Of a DNA stretch of 64,000 nucleotides, positions 15,155 to 23,837 are shown one piece after another. Below the pieces are notes generated by a model. It searched no databases. It saw only the letters and a list, made by a program, of their open reading frames with translations, and was not told the origin of the DNA. The stretch is from an uncultured Lachnospiraceae bacterium (GTDB lineage Bacteria > Bacillota > Clostridia > Lachnospirales > Lachnospiraceae). The translations under genes were made by a program, and so were the position numbers. Location: the NCBI GenBank assembly GCA_910577645.1, contig CAJTOL010000001.1, positions 1-64,000 on the forward strand, written 5' to 3'. How positions within the stretch are numbered: position 1 is the stretch's first letter; each line of letters begins with the position of its first letter.

Positions 15155-15189
15155 ACCGGGAGCCTTGATATTTTATTAAGGCTCCCGGT
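15155..15189 (-). terminator. Terminator overlapping the araC-type gene stop
   Basis: A 12-bp perfect stem (ACCGGGAGCCTT/AAGGCTCCCGGT) with an 11-nt loop. On the minus strand TTTTAAG follows. The AraC stop codon lies inside the hairpin. It may also stop the phosphorylase transcript. Confidence 0.75.
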
Positions 15190-16159
15190 AGTTCCATCCG
15201 GCAGCATTTTTTTCTGCCAGGCATCGAATGGATTCAGAATATTCGGTTGGGGTCATGCCGGTCTGCTTTTTAAACTGGCGTGAGAAATAGTGGATAGAGC
15301 TATAACCCAGCCGGTCGGCGATCTGGGAAAAGTTCATGTGATCATTGCGGATCATCTGCTTGGCGGCATCAATTTTCAGCCGGATAAAATAATCAATAAC
15401 GCCGCAGTGGTGAAAGCTGTAAAACAGCCGGGAGAGCTGAGAACTGCCAATAAGATTATCCCGGCAGATCTGCTGAAGAGTAAGGGACTCCTGAAGGTGC
15501 TCTTCCAGATAACGCTGGATACGGATACAAAGCTCCTTTTTTGCTTCCACGCTGTTAAGGGAGATCTGGCCTAAGCCTGTATCGGGCACAGAGGGAAGGG
15601 AGAGGGAAGAACCACCCCTGGGGATGGAACCGGATCCGGGGATAAGAGGCCAATAACGCCGGTATAGACAAATCAAAAGCTCTTCTAAATAATTCTTAAT
15701 TAATTGTTCTGCTCCAAAAGCCTGGGGAAGCATACGGCGGTTCAACTCTTCCTGATAAGGGTCATTAAGCCGGCCCTGAAAGGCATTGCGCGCTTCTATA
15801 ATAATCCGGGACAGCAGGGAAGCTTCCGTTTCCCGGACAGTTAAGATTTGTCCGGCAAATTGATTCATAGCCCTGGAACGGCAATCAAATGAAATCACCA
15901 CCAGGCTGGGGGAGACGCGGCCATTGGCAATTACGCTGTGAAATTCTCCAGGCTGGTGAAACAGGATACTTCCCCGCTTTAACGTTACCATTTTGTCACC
16001 GGCTGCCGCCTGAATTTCCCCTTTATCCACACATACCAGTTCCCAGAAATCGTGGCATTCACCAGGAAAATGGAAATCGCTCATATATTCAAAGTAGTGG
16101 ATAGAAACTACGCTTCGGATTGTAATGCTGCTTTTTAAATAGGTATGCTGATAGGCCAT
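15176..16159 (-). CDS. AraC-family transcriptional regulator with cupin-like sensor domain
   Basis: Probable sugar-responsive activator of the lacto-/galacto-N-biose genes. The 327-residue protein has an N-terminal cupin-type ligand domain (HDFWELVCVDKGEIQ, ILFHQPGEFHSV) and a C-terminal double helix-turn-helix at about 215-315 (LTLQQICRDNLIGSSQLSRL; FSQIADRLGYSSIHYFSRQF). It is transcribed away from the nucleotidyltransferase-kinase genes and toward the GH112 gene, sitting between the two halves of the pathway. AGGAGGCG precedes the ATG. Paired TGGAT sites lie in the divergent region and are plausible operators. Confidence 0.9.
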   Translation of the reverse strand: MAYQHTYLKSSITIRSVVSIHYFEYMSDFHFPGECHDFWELVCVDKGEIQAAAGDKMVTLKRGSILFHQPGEFHSVIANGRVSPSLVVISFDCRSRAMNQFAGQILTVRETEASLLSRIIIEARNAFQGRLNDPYQEELNRRMLPQAFGAEQLIKNYLEELLICLYRRYWPLIPGSGSIPRGGSSLSLPSVPDTGLGQISLNSVEAKKELCIRIQRYLEEHLQESLTLQQICRDNLIGSSQLSRLFYSFHHCGVIDYFIRLKIDAAKQMIRNDHMNFSQIADRLGYSSIHYFSRQFKKQTGMTPTEYSESIRCLAEKNAAGWNYREP

Positions 16160-16213
16160 AAACGCCTCCTTTCAGACGGGAAAGAGCTTATTTTTCATTT
16201 TAACATATTTGCA

Positions 16214-16274
16214 TGGATTATACAAATATGTGGATGAATTGTGCAAAGAAATCAGAGGGGGATTAGGTTATACT
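16214..16274 (+). promoter_or_regulatory. Divergent control region with paired AraC-like half-sites and weak promoter
   Basis: Direct repeats TGGAT at 16214 and 16231 are 17 bp apart, each followed by a CAAA (TGGATTATACAAA and TGGATGAATTGTGCAAA). Downstream is a good -10 (TATACT, 16269-16274) with no recognisable -35, as expected for an activator-dependent promoter. Confidence 0.45.
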
Positions 16275-16328
16275 GAGGATAGTCAGAAACTTACAAACAC
16301 GGGAGTTTTTAAAAGGAGAGTGCGGTTT

Positions 16329-17255
16329 ATGGGAAAGAAACCAGTATTAGTAGTAATGGCAGCGGGAATGGGCAGCCGCTATGGCGGGTTAAAGCAGATT
16401 GACCCAATTGATCAGTATGGAAATATTATTATGGATTTCTCAATTCATGATGCGGTTGAGGCCGGATTTGAAAAGGTGATTTTCATCATTAAGAAAGCCA
16501 TTGAGAAAGACTTTAAAGAGAATGTAGGCAAAAGAATGGAAAGCCGTGTCCAGGTAGAATATGTTTATCAGGAAATAGACAAGGTTCCGGAGGGCTTTCA
16601 GATTCCGGAGGAAAGGGTAAAACCCTGGGGAACCGGACATGCCCTGCTGTGCTGCAAAGACGTAATTGACGGCCCCTTTGCCGTAATTAATGCAGATGAT
16701 TATTATGGCAAGAGTGCTTTTAAAGAGATTTATAATCAACTGTCAAGCCATGAAGATGATGAGAAATACCAGTATGCTATGGTAGGCTATAAACTTTATA
16801 ATACCCTGACAGAAAACGGTCATGTTGCCCGGGGTGTATGCAGCACAGACGAAAACAGCAAGCTTACAGATATTGTAGAGAGGACTCGTATCGAAAAACA
16901 GGGAGAAGGAGCAGCTTTCACAGAGGACGACGGAAAGACCTGGACAGAGCTTCCGGAGGAGACTCTGGTTTCCATGAATCTTTGGGGCTTTACTGCCAGC
17001 TTTTTACAAGAGCTGGATCAGAGATTTGCTAAGTTTTTGGAGAACAACCTTCCGGTAAATCCTTTAAAGTGCGAATACTTTATTCCTTTTGTAGTAGACG
17101 AGCTGTTGAAAGAAAACAAGGCAGAGGTTACGGTTTTAAAGAGTGTAGATCGCTGGTATGGGGTTACCTATAAGGAAGACAAAGAAATGGTAGTAAAAGC
17201 GATCCAGGGATTGAAGGATGAAGGAAAATATCAGGAAAAATTGTGGGAGGACTAA
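16329..17255 (+). CDS. Sugar-1-phosphate nucleotidyltransferase (LnpC-like role)
   Basis: Left-handed Rossmann nucleotidyltransferase that joins a sugar-1-phosphate to a nucleotide. The signature VMAAGMGSRYGGLKQIDPI lies near the N-terminus, followed by PWGTGHALLC and VINADDYYG, the metal-binding Asp segment. It has 308 residues. The start is ATG at 16329 behind AAAAGGAGAG rather than further upstream. It directly precedes the N-acetylhexosamine kinase, so it probably makes UDP-GlcNAc/GalNAc or UDP-Gal from the products of GH112 and the kinase. Bifidobacteria use a GalT-type enzyme here. The donor nucleotide is not shown by sequence. Confidence 0.85.
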   Translation: MGKKPVLVVMAAGMGSRYGGLKQIDPIDQYGNIIMDFSIHDAVEAGFEKVIFIIKKAIEKDFKENVGKRMESRVQVEYVYQEIDKVPEGFQIPEERVKPWGTGHALLCCKDVIDGPFAVINADDYYGKSAFKEIYNQLSSHEDDEKYQYAMVGYKLYNTLTENGHVARGVCSTDENSKLTDIVERTRIEKQGEGAAFTEDDGKTWTELPEETLVSMNLWGFTASFLQELDQRFAKFLENNLPVNPLKCEYFIPFVVDELLKENKAEVTVLKSVDRWYGVTYKEDKEMVVKAIQGLKDEGKYQEKLWED

Positions 17256-17257
17256 AC

Positions 17258-18367
17258 ATGGCAGAGCACGGTACTGAGAAAATGCTGGAAGCAGCAGAGG
17301 CGTTTCAGATAGAGGGAACTTTTAAGAGCAGCGGGCTCTACGGAAATGGACATATTAATTCCACCTATGCAATGATTTGGGAGCAGAACGGCAGGGAAAC
17401 GCGGTATATCCTTCAGAGAGTAAACACGGACATTTTTAAAGACCCGGTTTCTCTTATGAAAAATATTGAAGGGGTTACGGAGTTTCTTCGGGAAGAAATC
17501 ATAAAGCATGGAGGAGATCCCGACCGGGAGACCCTGACCCTGATCCCGGCGAAAGATGGCAAAAAGTACTATCAGGATAGCCAGGGAAATTATTGGCGGG
17601 TATATAAATTTATCGAAAATGCTACCTGCTATAATCTGGTTGAAAAACCGGAAGATTTTTACCAGAGCGGAAAAGCCTTTGGCCACTTCCAGAGGCTGCT
17701 GGCACAATATCCGGCAGAAGAGCTTTCCGAGACCATACCGAATTTCCACAATACCCCGGTTCGCTTTGAGACCTTTAAAAAGGCAGTGGAAGAAGACGTA
17801 TGCGGACGGGCTGCCAGTGTAAAGGAAGAAATTCAATTTGTTCTGGATCGGGAGAATGAGCTGGGTGTGGCAATGGAGATGCAGAAGGATGGCCGCCTGC
17901 CTTTGCGGGTTACCCACAATGACACCAAACTGAACAATATTATGATTGACGATGCAACGGGGCAGGCTCTGTGCATCATAGACTTAGATACGATTATGCC
18001 GGGATTTTCTATTTTTGACTATGGCGATTCCATCCGCTTTGGCGCTAATACGGCGGAGGAGGACGAGCCGGATGTAAGCAAAGTGTCCCTGTCTCTGCCG
18101 CTTTTTGATATCTATACCAAAGGCTTTTTAGAGGGATGCGAAGGCCGCCTGACAGAAGAAGAGATTAATATGCTTCCCATGGGCGCAAAGCTTATGACTA
18201 TGGAGTGCGGAATAAGATTTTTGACGGATTATCTCCAGGGAGACGTATATTTTAGGATTTCAAGGGAAAACCATAATTTAGACCGTACCCGCACTCAGTT
18301 TGGCCTGGTTGCAGATATGGAAAAGAAATGGCAGGAAATGAAGGCAATTGTGGAAAAATATAAATGA
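17258..18367 (+). CDS. N-acetylhexosamine 1-kinase (NahK/LnpB-like, APH fold)
   Basis: Phosphorylates GlcNAc or GalNAc released by GH112 at the anomeric position. The 369-residue aminoglycoside-phosphotransferase-type kinase begins FQIEGTFKSSGLYGNGHINS, with catalytic motif VTHNDTKLNNIMID, metal motif IIDLDTIMPG and the typical FDYGDSIRFGAN. The start is ATG at 17258 with GGGAGG 7 nt before it; a GTG at 17243 contains the ribosome site. It overlaps no coding sequence before it by this choice and overlaps the DUF2156 gene by 4 nt (ATGA). Position next to the nucleotidyltransferase supports the hexosamine role over homoserine or choline kinase. Confidence 0.88.
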   Translation: MAEHGTEKMLEAAEAFQIEGTFKSSGLYGNGHINSTYAMIWEQNGRETRYILQRVNTDIFKDPVSLMKNIEGVTEFLREEIIKHGGDPDRETLTLIPAKDGKKYYQDSQGNYWRVYKFIENATCYNLVEKPEDFYQSGKAFGHFQRLLAQYPAEELSETIPNFHNTPVRFETFKKAVEEDVCGRAASVKEEIQFVLDRENELGVAMEMQKDGRLPLRVTHNDTKLNNIMIDDATGQALCIIDLDTIMPGFSIFDYGDSIRFGANTAEEDEPDVSKVSLSLPLFDIYTKGFLEGCEGRLTEEEINMLPMGAKLMTMECGIRFLTDYLQGDVYFRISRENHNLDRTRTQFGLVADMEKKWQEMKAIVEKYK

Positions 18368-19302
18368 ATATGAATTTAAAATTTAAGCCGGTAACAGCAG
18401 AAGATATCGCCAAAATAATACCATTTTTTGGTCTTCGTCCAGATAAGACTTGTGAGAGCGTATTTTTAGACAGCTTTTTGTGGAGAGACTATTACCACAT
18501 CCAGTATACCATTTATGAAGAAAAAGGCCTGCTTTGGAAAATGGAACAGGAGGGGAAAACGTATACCTCTATCCCCTCCTGTCGTCAGGAGGATCTGCCG
18601 GAGCTTTTAGGGATTATGAAGGATTACTTTAATCAGACTCTGGGAGAACCTTTGCGGATCTATCTGGCAGACGAAGAATCCCTGGAATTTTTGAAGCTGG
18701 ACCCAGCAGAATTTTCCATAGAAGAGGCTGTGGACTTAAAAGATTACCTTTATGATGGAGAAGCTATGCGGACCCTGTCAGGCAGAAAGCTCCATAAGAA
18801 GAAAAATCGTGTCAATTCCTTTATAAGAACTTATGAAGGCCGCTATGAATTCCGCCGGCTGTGCTGCTCGGACCGTCAGGATGTCTGGGAGTTTTTAGAT
18901 AAATGGCGGGCAGGAAAGAATGAGCCGGAAGAGGTTATGGAAGGCCTTGATGAGGAAATAGTGGGAATTCATGAGATTCTTAAGAACTGTTCTTATATCC
19001 CGGCAAAAATGGTTGGAGTCTATATTGACGGAGATCTCCAGGCTTTTTCTGTGGGAAGCTATAATTCCAGAGAGAAGATGGCGGTTATTCACATCGAAAA
19101 GGCTAACCCGGAGTTTAATGGGTTGTACCAGTTTATTAACCAGCAGTTCCTGGTTCATGAATTTCCGGAGGCAGTTTTGGTTAACCGGGAAGACGATGTG
19201 GGAATTCCGGGGCTGCGTAAATCTAAGATGAGCTACAATCCGATTGGCTTTGCAAGAAAATTTATGGTGGAGCAGAAATGGCAGAAGAAATCCGGTATTT
19301 AG
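18364..19302 (+). CDS. DUF2156 (LPG-synthetase C-terminal-like) protein
   Basis: Soluble acyltransferase-like protein of the DUF2156 family, related to the catalytic domain of MprF but without membrane helices. Its 312 residues include FFGLRPDKTCESVFLDSFLWRD at the start, a basic stretch LSGRKLHKKKNRVNSFIRTY near residue 140, and the closing VNREDDVGIPGLRKSKMSYNP typical of the family. It is translationally coupled to the kinase (ATGA overlap) and overlaps the following GNAT gene by 25 nt. The natural substrate is unknown, and aminoacyl- or acyl-transfer is only a family inference. Confidence 0.85.
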   Translation: MNMNLKFKPVTAEDIAKIIPFFGLRPDKTCESVFLDSFLWRDYYHIQYTIYEEKGLLWKMEQEGKTYTSIPSCRQEDLPELLGIMKDYFNQTLGEPLRIYLADEESLEFLKLDPAEFSIEEAVDLKDYLYDGEAMRTLSGRKLHKKKNRVNSFIRTYEGRYEFRRLCCSDRQDVWEFLDKWRAGKNEPEEVMEGLDEEIVGIHEILKNCSYIPAKMVGVYIDGDLQAFSVGSYNSREKMAVIHIEKANPEFNGLYQFINQQFLVHEFPEAVLVNREDDVGIPGLRKSKMSYNPIGFARKFMVEQKWQKKSGI

Positions 19303-20345
19303 AAAAAGAAGAGAAAAAAAAGGCCCTGGCCCTGTGGAGCCAGGCCTTTTTTGAAGATTCAGAAGAATTTAAGAACTATTATTTTACAGAAAAAATCCGG
19401 GAAAACAGGATATTGGTAAAAGAGGAGGATGGGCAGATTATATCTATGATCCATCTAAATCCATATAAAATCCGCCTGGAGGAGAAGATCTGCCTGTTGG
19501 ATTATATTGTAGGGGTGGCAACGGACAAAGAGAAACGCCATCAGGGACATATGAGGGAGCTGCTGGGCAAAATGCTTCGGGACGGACACCAGGAAGGAAA
19601 GCCCTTCTGCTTTCTTATGCCTGCAGACAAGGCGATTTATGAACCCTTTGATTTTCGGTTTATTTTTCGGCAGCCCCAGTGGGAAAAAAAGAATTTAGAG
19701 GGGGAAGCCGGAATCCGCATCGTCTCCGGCGCCGCCTCTGAGGAACAAAATTTTGAGGAATTGTCTTCCTTTATGGAAAGCTGGATGCGCCTCCGTTTTC
19801 AGGTATACGGGATTCGAGATCGGGCTTATGCCGCCAATCTTGTAAAAGAGCTTGCCAGTGAGGAGGGGATCATCACCCGCATTTATCAGGGAAATACATT
19901 AGCTGGCCTTGAAGCAGTTTGGGGGCAGGAAGAAAAAGAACGAAGATTTCTTTATTTCCCGGAGGCATGGATAAAAGAAGCAGGAGCGCCAAAGCCTGCC
20001 ATTATGGCAAGAATTTTAAATTTGAAAAGCTTTTTAGAGCTGTTTGCCCTGAAGGAAGGGGAACCGGATCCCCTGGAGATACTGCTGGATGTGGCCGATC
20101 CACTAATACCGGAAAATACAGGCCTGTGGCGGTGGAGTTTAACTGTCTATGGTTCTGAAGCAGAGCACAAAACGGCTTATACAGAAGGGGAAAATGTCCC
20201 CTTTTCATGCTCCGCAGCGCAGCTAATCCAATGGCTGATGGGGGATAAAAAGGCAGGTTTCATTGACTCCCAAAAGGAAATTTGGCCTTCCTGGGGCAGC
20301 CGGATCCGGGGCTTCCGGAAAATTTATCTGGATGAAATCGTGTAG
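19278..20345 (+). CDS. GNAT acetyltransferase, Eis-like
   Basis: Acetyl-CoA-dependent N-acetyltransferase of the enlarged Eis-like type. The first GNAT domain holds the acetyl-CoA loop in VGVATDKEKRHQGHMRELL, near residues 80-98. Then comes FCFLMPADKAIYEPFDFRF, a hallmark of this family, a second degenerate GNAT-like region and a C-terminal sterol-carrier-like part (355 residues in all). It overlaps the DUF2156 gene by 25 nt, implying one transcript and coupled translation. The substrate is unknown. Confidence 0.82.
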   Translation: MAEEIRYLEKEEKKKALALWSQAFFEDSEEFKNYYFTEKIRENRILVKEEDGQIISMIHLNPYKIRLEEKICLLDYIVGVATDKEKRHQGHMRELLGKMLRDGHQEGKPFCFLMPADKAIYEPFDFRFIFRQPQWEKKNLEGEAGIRIVSGAASEEQNFEELSSFMESWMRLRFQVYGIRDRAYAANLVKELASEEGIITRIYQGNTLAGLEAVWGQEEKERRFLYFPEAWIKEAGAPKPAIMARILNLKSFLELFALKEGEPDPLEILLDVADPLIPENTGLWRWSLTVYGSEAEHKTAYTEGENVPFSCSAAQLIQWLMGDKKAGFIDSQKEIWPSWGSRIRGFRKIYLDEIV

Positions 20346-20376
20346 TTTTTATGCAAAGTTTTTACATTTCAACTGC

Positions 20377-20405
20377 TTGTATTTTTTTTCATGTTGTGGC
20401 ATAAT
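20377..20405 (+). promoter_or_regulatory. Sigma-A promoter of the CofE-like gene
   Basis: TTGTAT (20377-20382), a 17-nt spacer and CATAAT (20400-20405). A small GCCG/CGGC hairpin lies in the leader. Confidence 0.6.
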
Positions 20406-20487
20406 AAGAAAGGTTTCTGCCGGGAAACGGCAAAAACTACCAAGGAACCGCATAAAAATTCTAGATAAAAAGATGGGAGAGTGTTAT

Positions 20488-21687
20488 ATGGACCGTATGG
20501 TTGGTACCGTATCACGCGGTGTAAGAGCCCCGATTATCCGTCAGGGCGATGATTTAGCAAAGATTGTTGTAGATTCTGTTCTGGCCGCCGCTGAAGGCGA
20601 GCATTTTGAGATCCGGGATAAGGATGTCATTGCCGTTACAGAGGCAGTCGTTGCGAGAGCTCAGGGGAACTATGCCACCACTGCTCAGATTGCTGAGGAT
20701 GTGAAGAGCAAGTTTGGCGATGATACCGTAGGTATTCTCTTCCCGATCTTAAGCCGGAACCGTTTCTCTATTTGCTTAAAGGGCATTGCTATGGGCTGTA
20801 AGAAAGTGGTTCTGATGCTCAGCTATCCTTCCGATGAGGTGGGAAATCACCTGATCGATTTGGATTTATTGGACGAAAAGGGCGTAAACCCCTGGAGCGA
20901 TATTCTGACCGAGTCTCAGTACAGAGAACTGTTTGGCTATCAGAAGCACTATTTTACCGGTGTGGATTACGTAGAATATTACAAGGAGTTAATTCAGGAA
21001 GCAGGCGCTGAGGTAGAGATTATATTTGCAAATAATCCCAAGGCTATTCTGCAGTACACCGATACCATCCTGACCTGCGATATCCATACCCGTCAGCGTA
21101 CCAAGAGAATCTTAAAGGCCAATGGCGCAAAAAAGGTTTACGGACTGGATGATATTATGAATGCCAGCATTAATGGCAGCGGTTACAATGACCGATATGG
21201 CTTATTGGGATCCAACAAGGCGACTGAGGACAGTGTAAAGCTGTTCCCCATTCACTGCCAGGACATGGTAGACCGTATTCATGCCATGATTACCGAAAAG
21301 ACCGGCAAGCAGGTAGAGGTTATGATCTACGGCGACGGGGCATTTAAGGATCCGGTAGGAAAGATTTGGGAGCTGGCAGATCCGGTGGTTTCCCCGGCTT
21401 ACACTCCCGGCTTAGACGGCACCCCCAATGAGGTGAAGTTAAAATATTTGGCTGATAACGATTTTGCAAACCTGTCCGGCGACAGCCTGAAGGAAGCAAT
21501 TAAGGGATATATTAAAGAAAAAGATGACAAGGCTGCCAGCTTAAAGGGAACCATGGTAACCCAGGGTACTACCCCCAGGCAGCTTACAGACTTAATCGGC
21601 TCTTTGGCAGACTTAACTTCCGGCAGCGGCGACAAGGGGACTCCGATTATCTATATCCAGGGATATTTTGACAACTATACCAAATAA
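20488..21687 (+). CDS. F420-0:glutamate ligase-like protein (CofE fold)
   Basis: Member of the F420 gamma-glutamyl ligase fold found widely in Clostridia that do not make F420, so the true substrate is unknown. The 399-residue protein begins MDRMVGTVSRGVRAPIIRQG, with DKDVIAVTEAVVARAQGNY near residue 45, FPILSRNRFSICLKGIAMG, and VMIYGDGAFKDPVGKIWELADP. The start is ATG at 20488 (GGGAGAG before it); the longer reading upstream would run through the promoter. It is a single gene between its own promoter and terminator. Confidence 0.8.
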   Translation: MDRMVGTVSRGVRAPIIRQGDDLAKIVVDSVLAAAEGEHFEIRDKDVIAVTEAVVARAQGNYATTAQIAEDVKSKFGDDTVGILFPILSRNRFSICLKGIAMGCKKVVLMLSYPSDEVGNHLIDLDLLDEKGVNPWSDILTESQYRELFGYQKHYFTGVDYVEYYKELIQEAGAEVEIIFANNPKAILQYTDTILTCDIHTRQRTKRILKANGAKKVYGLDDIMNASINGSGYNDRYGLLGSNKATEDSVKLFPIHCQDMVDRIHAMITEKTGKQVEVMIYGDGAFKDPVGKIWELADPVVSPAYTPGLDGTPNEVKLKYLADNDFANLSGDSLKEAIKGYIKEKDDKAASLKGTMVTQGTTPRQLTDLIGSLADLTSGSGDKGTPIIYIQGYFDNYTK

Positions 21688-21720
21688 TCAGCAGCAAATA
21701 CGCTGCTAAATCAATATATG

Positions 21721-21776
21721 CAGGAATCCTGATGCAGACTGCCCCCTGGGCCGTATGCAGGGGTTCCTGTTTTTTT
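21721..21776 (+). terminator. Terminator of the CofE-like gene
   Basis: A long hairpin with outer stem CAGGAATCCT/AGGGGTTCCTG and internal TGCA pairing, followed by seven T. Confidence 0.85.
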
Positions 21777-21779
21777 AAC

Positions 21780-21808
21780 TTGTATTGGGAACTTTTGGCA
21801 GGTATAAT
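21780..21808 (+). promoter_or_regulatory. Sigma-A promoter of the sirtuin operon
   Basis: TTGTAT (21780-21785), a 17-nt spacer and TATAAT (21803-21808), 35 nt before the ATG. Confidence 0.7.
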
Positions 21809-21842
21809 GGAAGAATGAGAAAATAATTTTATGGAGGTGGAT

Positions 21843-22568
21843 ATGGAAGGTATTATGCATTTGAAGCAGTGGATAAAGGAAAGCGATAATATCGTATTTT
21901 TTGGCGGAGCCGGTGTGTCAACAGAAAGCGGAATCCCGGATTTCAGAAGCCAGGACGGACTGTACAATCAGCAGTACGACTATCCGCCGGAAACCATTAT
22001 CAGCCACAGCTTCTATAAAAAGAACCCGGAGGAGTTTTATCGGTTTTATAAGCATAAAATGCTGTTTCCGGATGGCAGGCCAAATGATGCCCACCTGGCT
22101 CTGGCAAAACTGGAGGAACAAGGGAAGCTAAAGGCGGTTATTACCCAAAATATTGACGGGCTCCACCAGGCCGCAGGCAGCAAAGAAGTGCTGGAGCTTC
22201 ACGGCTCTGTCCACCGTAATTACTGCATTCGATGCGGCAAATTTTATTCTCTGGAGGATGTGGTAAAGGCGGATGGCGTTCCCCGATGCGATTGTGGAGG
22301 CATTGTCAAGCCGGATGTAGTGCTGTATGAGGAGGGGCTGGACACGGACACCATCCGCAAAGCAGTGTATTACATCAGCCGCGCAGAGGTACTGATTATA
22401 GGCGGTACTTCCCTGACGGTTTACCCGGCTGCCGGGTTGATTGACTATTATAAAGGGAATAAACTGGTCCTTATTAACAAAAGCGTTACCCCCATGGATA
22501 GCCGGGCTGATTTGGTTATCAGCGGGAAGATTGGAGAGATCTTTAGAGGGGCCGTTCTGGAGCCTTAA
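21843..22568 (+). CDS. cobB: NAD-dependent protein deacylase (Sir2 family)
   Basis: Removes acyl groups from lysine using NAD. About 241 residues. Motifs: NAD loop GGAGVSTESGIPDFRS, TQNIDGLHQAAG, catalytic His in LELHGSVH, zinc cysteines CIRCG and CDCGG, then IVKPDVVLYEE and GGTSLTVYPA. ATG at 21843 is chosen, with GGAGG 5 nt before it; the ATG at 21831 would include the ribosome site. An aldo/keto reductase gene follows in the same direction 31 nt later. Confidence 0.93.
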   Translation: MEGIMHLKQWIKESDNIVFFGGAGVSTESGIPDFRSQDGLYNQQYDYPPETIISHSFYKKNPEEFYRFYKHKMLFPDGRPNDAHLALAKLEEQGKLKAVITQNIDGLHQAAGSKEVLELHGSVHRNYCIRCGKFYSLEDVVKADGVPRCDCGGIVKPDVVLYEEGLDTDTIRKAVYYISRAEVLIIGGTSLTVYPAAGLIDYYKGNKLVLINKSVTPMDSRADLVISGKIGEIFRGAVLEP

Positions 22569-22599
22569 ATTTGAGAAGATAGAGAGAGGGATAACAGTT

Positions 22600-23604
22600 A
22601 TGTATCAGGCAGCAGAAAACAGATATGATATTATGGAATATAAGCGATGCGGCAAAAGCGGAGTTCTCCTTCCCAGGATTTCCCTGGGATTGTGGCAGAA
22701 TTTCGGTTTGGAAAAGCCCCTGGAACATCAGAGGAAAATCCTCCTACAGGCCTTTGACAGCGGAATCCCCCACTTTGATTTGGCTAATAACTATGGTTAT
22801 CCGGCCAGAGGGCTGGCGGAAGAAAACTTTGGAAAAGTATTAAGCTCCGACTTAAAGCCTTACCGGGATGAGCTGTTTATTTCCACCAAAGCCGGTTATG
22901 ATTTTTGGCCTGGTCCTTACGGAAATTGGGGATCCAGAAAATACCTGATAGCCAGCCTGGATCAGAGCTTAAAACGGATGGGATTGGACTATGTAGACTT
23001 ATATTACCACCATCGCCCGGACCCGGAGACCCCTCTGGAAGAGACCATGGGCGCTTTGACAGACATTGTGAAACAGGGAAAAGCGCTTTATGTGGGAATC
23101 TCCAATTATGGCCCGGAGGAAGCTCAAAAAGCTATAAAAATTTTAAAAGAAAATGGGACGCCGTGCCTGATTCACCAGTGCCGCTATAATATGTTTGAAC
23201 GCCAGATAGAAGAAAAGCTTCTGGCAGTCTTAGAAGGAAACGGCGCAGGATGTATCGCCTTCAGCCCTCTGGCCCAGGGGGCCCTGACAGACAAATATCT
23301 CCATGGAATTCCAGAAGGCTCCAGGGCTTCCAGACAGGGGACTACGGTAGGAGGCCGGTATTTGTCAGAAGAAAATCGAAAGAAAATCCGGGCACTGGCG
23401 GATTTGGCAGCGGAAAGAGGCCAGTCTCTGGCTCAGATGGCACTGGCCTGGGTTTTGCGGCGGAAGGAAGTAACCTCTGTCCTTATTGGAGCCAGCAGTA
23501 CGGAGCAGCTTGCAGATAATGTAAAAGCCTTAAAGCATCCGGAGATTACTTTGGATGAGGGAAAGGCTATCGACAAAATCCTGCAGGGGTCTTATGAAGA
23601 ATAA
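22600..23604 (+). CDS. Aldo/keto reductase (YghZ-like)
   Basis: NADPH-dependent carbonyl reductase of the YghZ / L-glyceraldehyde-3-phosphate reductase branch. It has 334 residues. The catalytic tetrad is visible: Asp in FDLANNYGYP, the Tyr in the same segment, Lys in ISTKAGYDFWPGPYG and His in YYHHRPDPETP. The cofactor end is VTSVLIGASSTEQLADNVKAL. The start ATG at 22600 follows AGAGAGGG. The frame is open further back into the sirtuin gene, but that part is not coding. It is probably cotranscribed with the sirtuin and the DUF951 gene. Confidence 0.92.
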   Translation: MYQAAENRYDIMEYKRCGKSGVLLPRISLGLWQNFGLEKPLEHQRKILLQAFDSGIPHFDLANNYGYPARGLAEENFGKVLSSDLKPYRDELFISTKAGYDFWPGPYGNWGSRKYLIASLDQSLKRMGLDYVDLYYHHRPDPETPLEETMGALTDIVKQGKALYVGISNYGPEEAQKAIKILKENGTPCLIHQCRYNMFERQIEEKLLAVLEGNGAGCIAFSPLAQGALTDKYLHGIPEGSRASRQGTTVGGRYLSEENRKKIRALADLAAERGQSLAQMALAWVLRRKEVTSVLIGASSTEQLADNVKALKHPEITLDEGKAIDKILQGSYEE

Positions 23605-23618
23605 GCCGGGAGGGGACA

Positions 23619-23819
23619 ATGGAAAAGCAAAATTATGAAGTGGGAGACGTGGTAACCTTAAAAAAGCCTCATCCCTGCGGCAGTAAAGAATGGGAAATCC
23701 TTCGGGTAGGACAGGATTTCCGGCTGAAATGCAGGGGCTGCGGCCACCAGGTTATGGCGCCCAGAAGAATGGTAGAAAAAAATGCCAGAGGCCTTGTGAA
23801 AAAGGAGAGTCAGGCCTGA
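23619..23819 (+). CDS. DUF951 domain protein (66 residues)
   Basis: Small cytosolic protein of the DUF951 family common in Firmicutes, with no known function. Its features are YEVGDVVTLKKPHPCGSKEW, DFRLKCRGCGHQVMAPRR and three cysteines (one CxxC). A zinc-binding OB-like fold is a family-based guess. GGGAGGGG precedes the ATG. It closes the sirtuin-reductase operon, 14 nt after the reductase, and converges with the phosphoesterase gene. Confidence 0.88.
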   Translation: MEKQNYEVGDVVTLKKPHPCGSKEWEILRVGQDFRLKCRGCGHQVMAPRRMVEKNARGLVKKESQA

Positions 23820-23837
23820 AAGGCCGCTCTCTGATAA

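Noticed and set aside
16209..16328. N-terminal extension of the nucleotidyltransferase
   Set aside because: Covers the divergent control region; ATG at 16329 with AAAAGGAG fits the family start.
17252..17917. 221-codon open frame on the minus strand
   Set aside because: Antisense to the N-acetylhexosamine kinase gene, whose motifs are clear; no start signal.
20263..20487. N-terminal extension of the CofE-like protein
   Set aside because: This stretch covers the end of the GNAT gene and a promoter; ATG at 20488 has the ribosome site.
22441..22599. N-terminal extension of the aldo/keto reductase
   Set aside because: Lies within the sirtuin gene in another frame; ATG at 22600 has a ribosome site and fits the family length.
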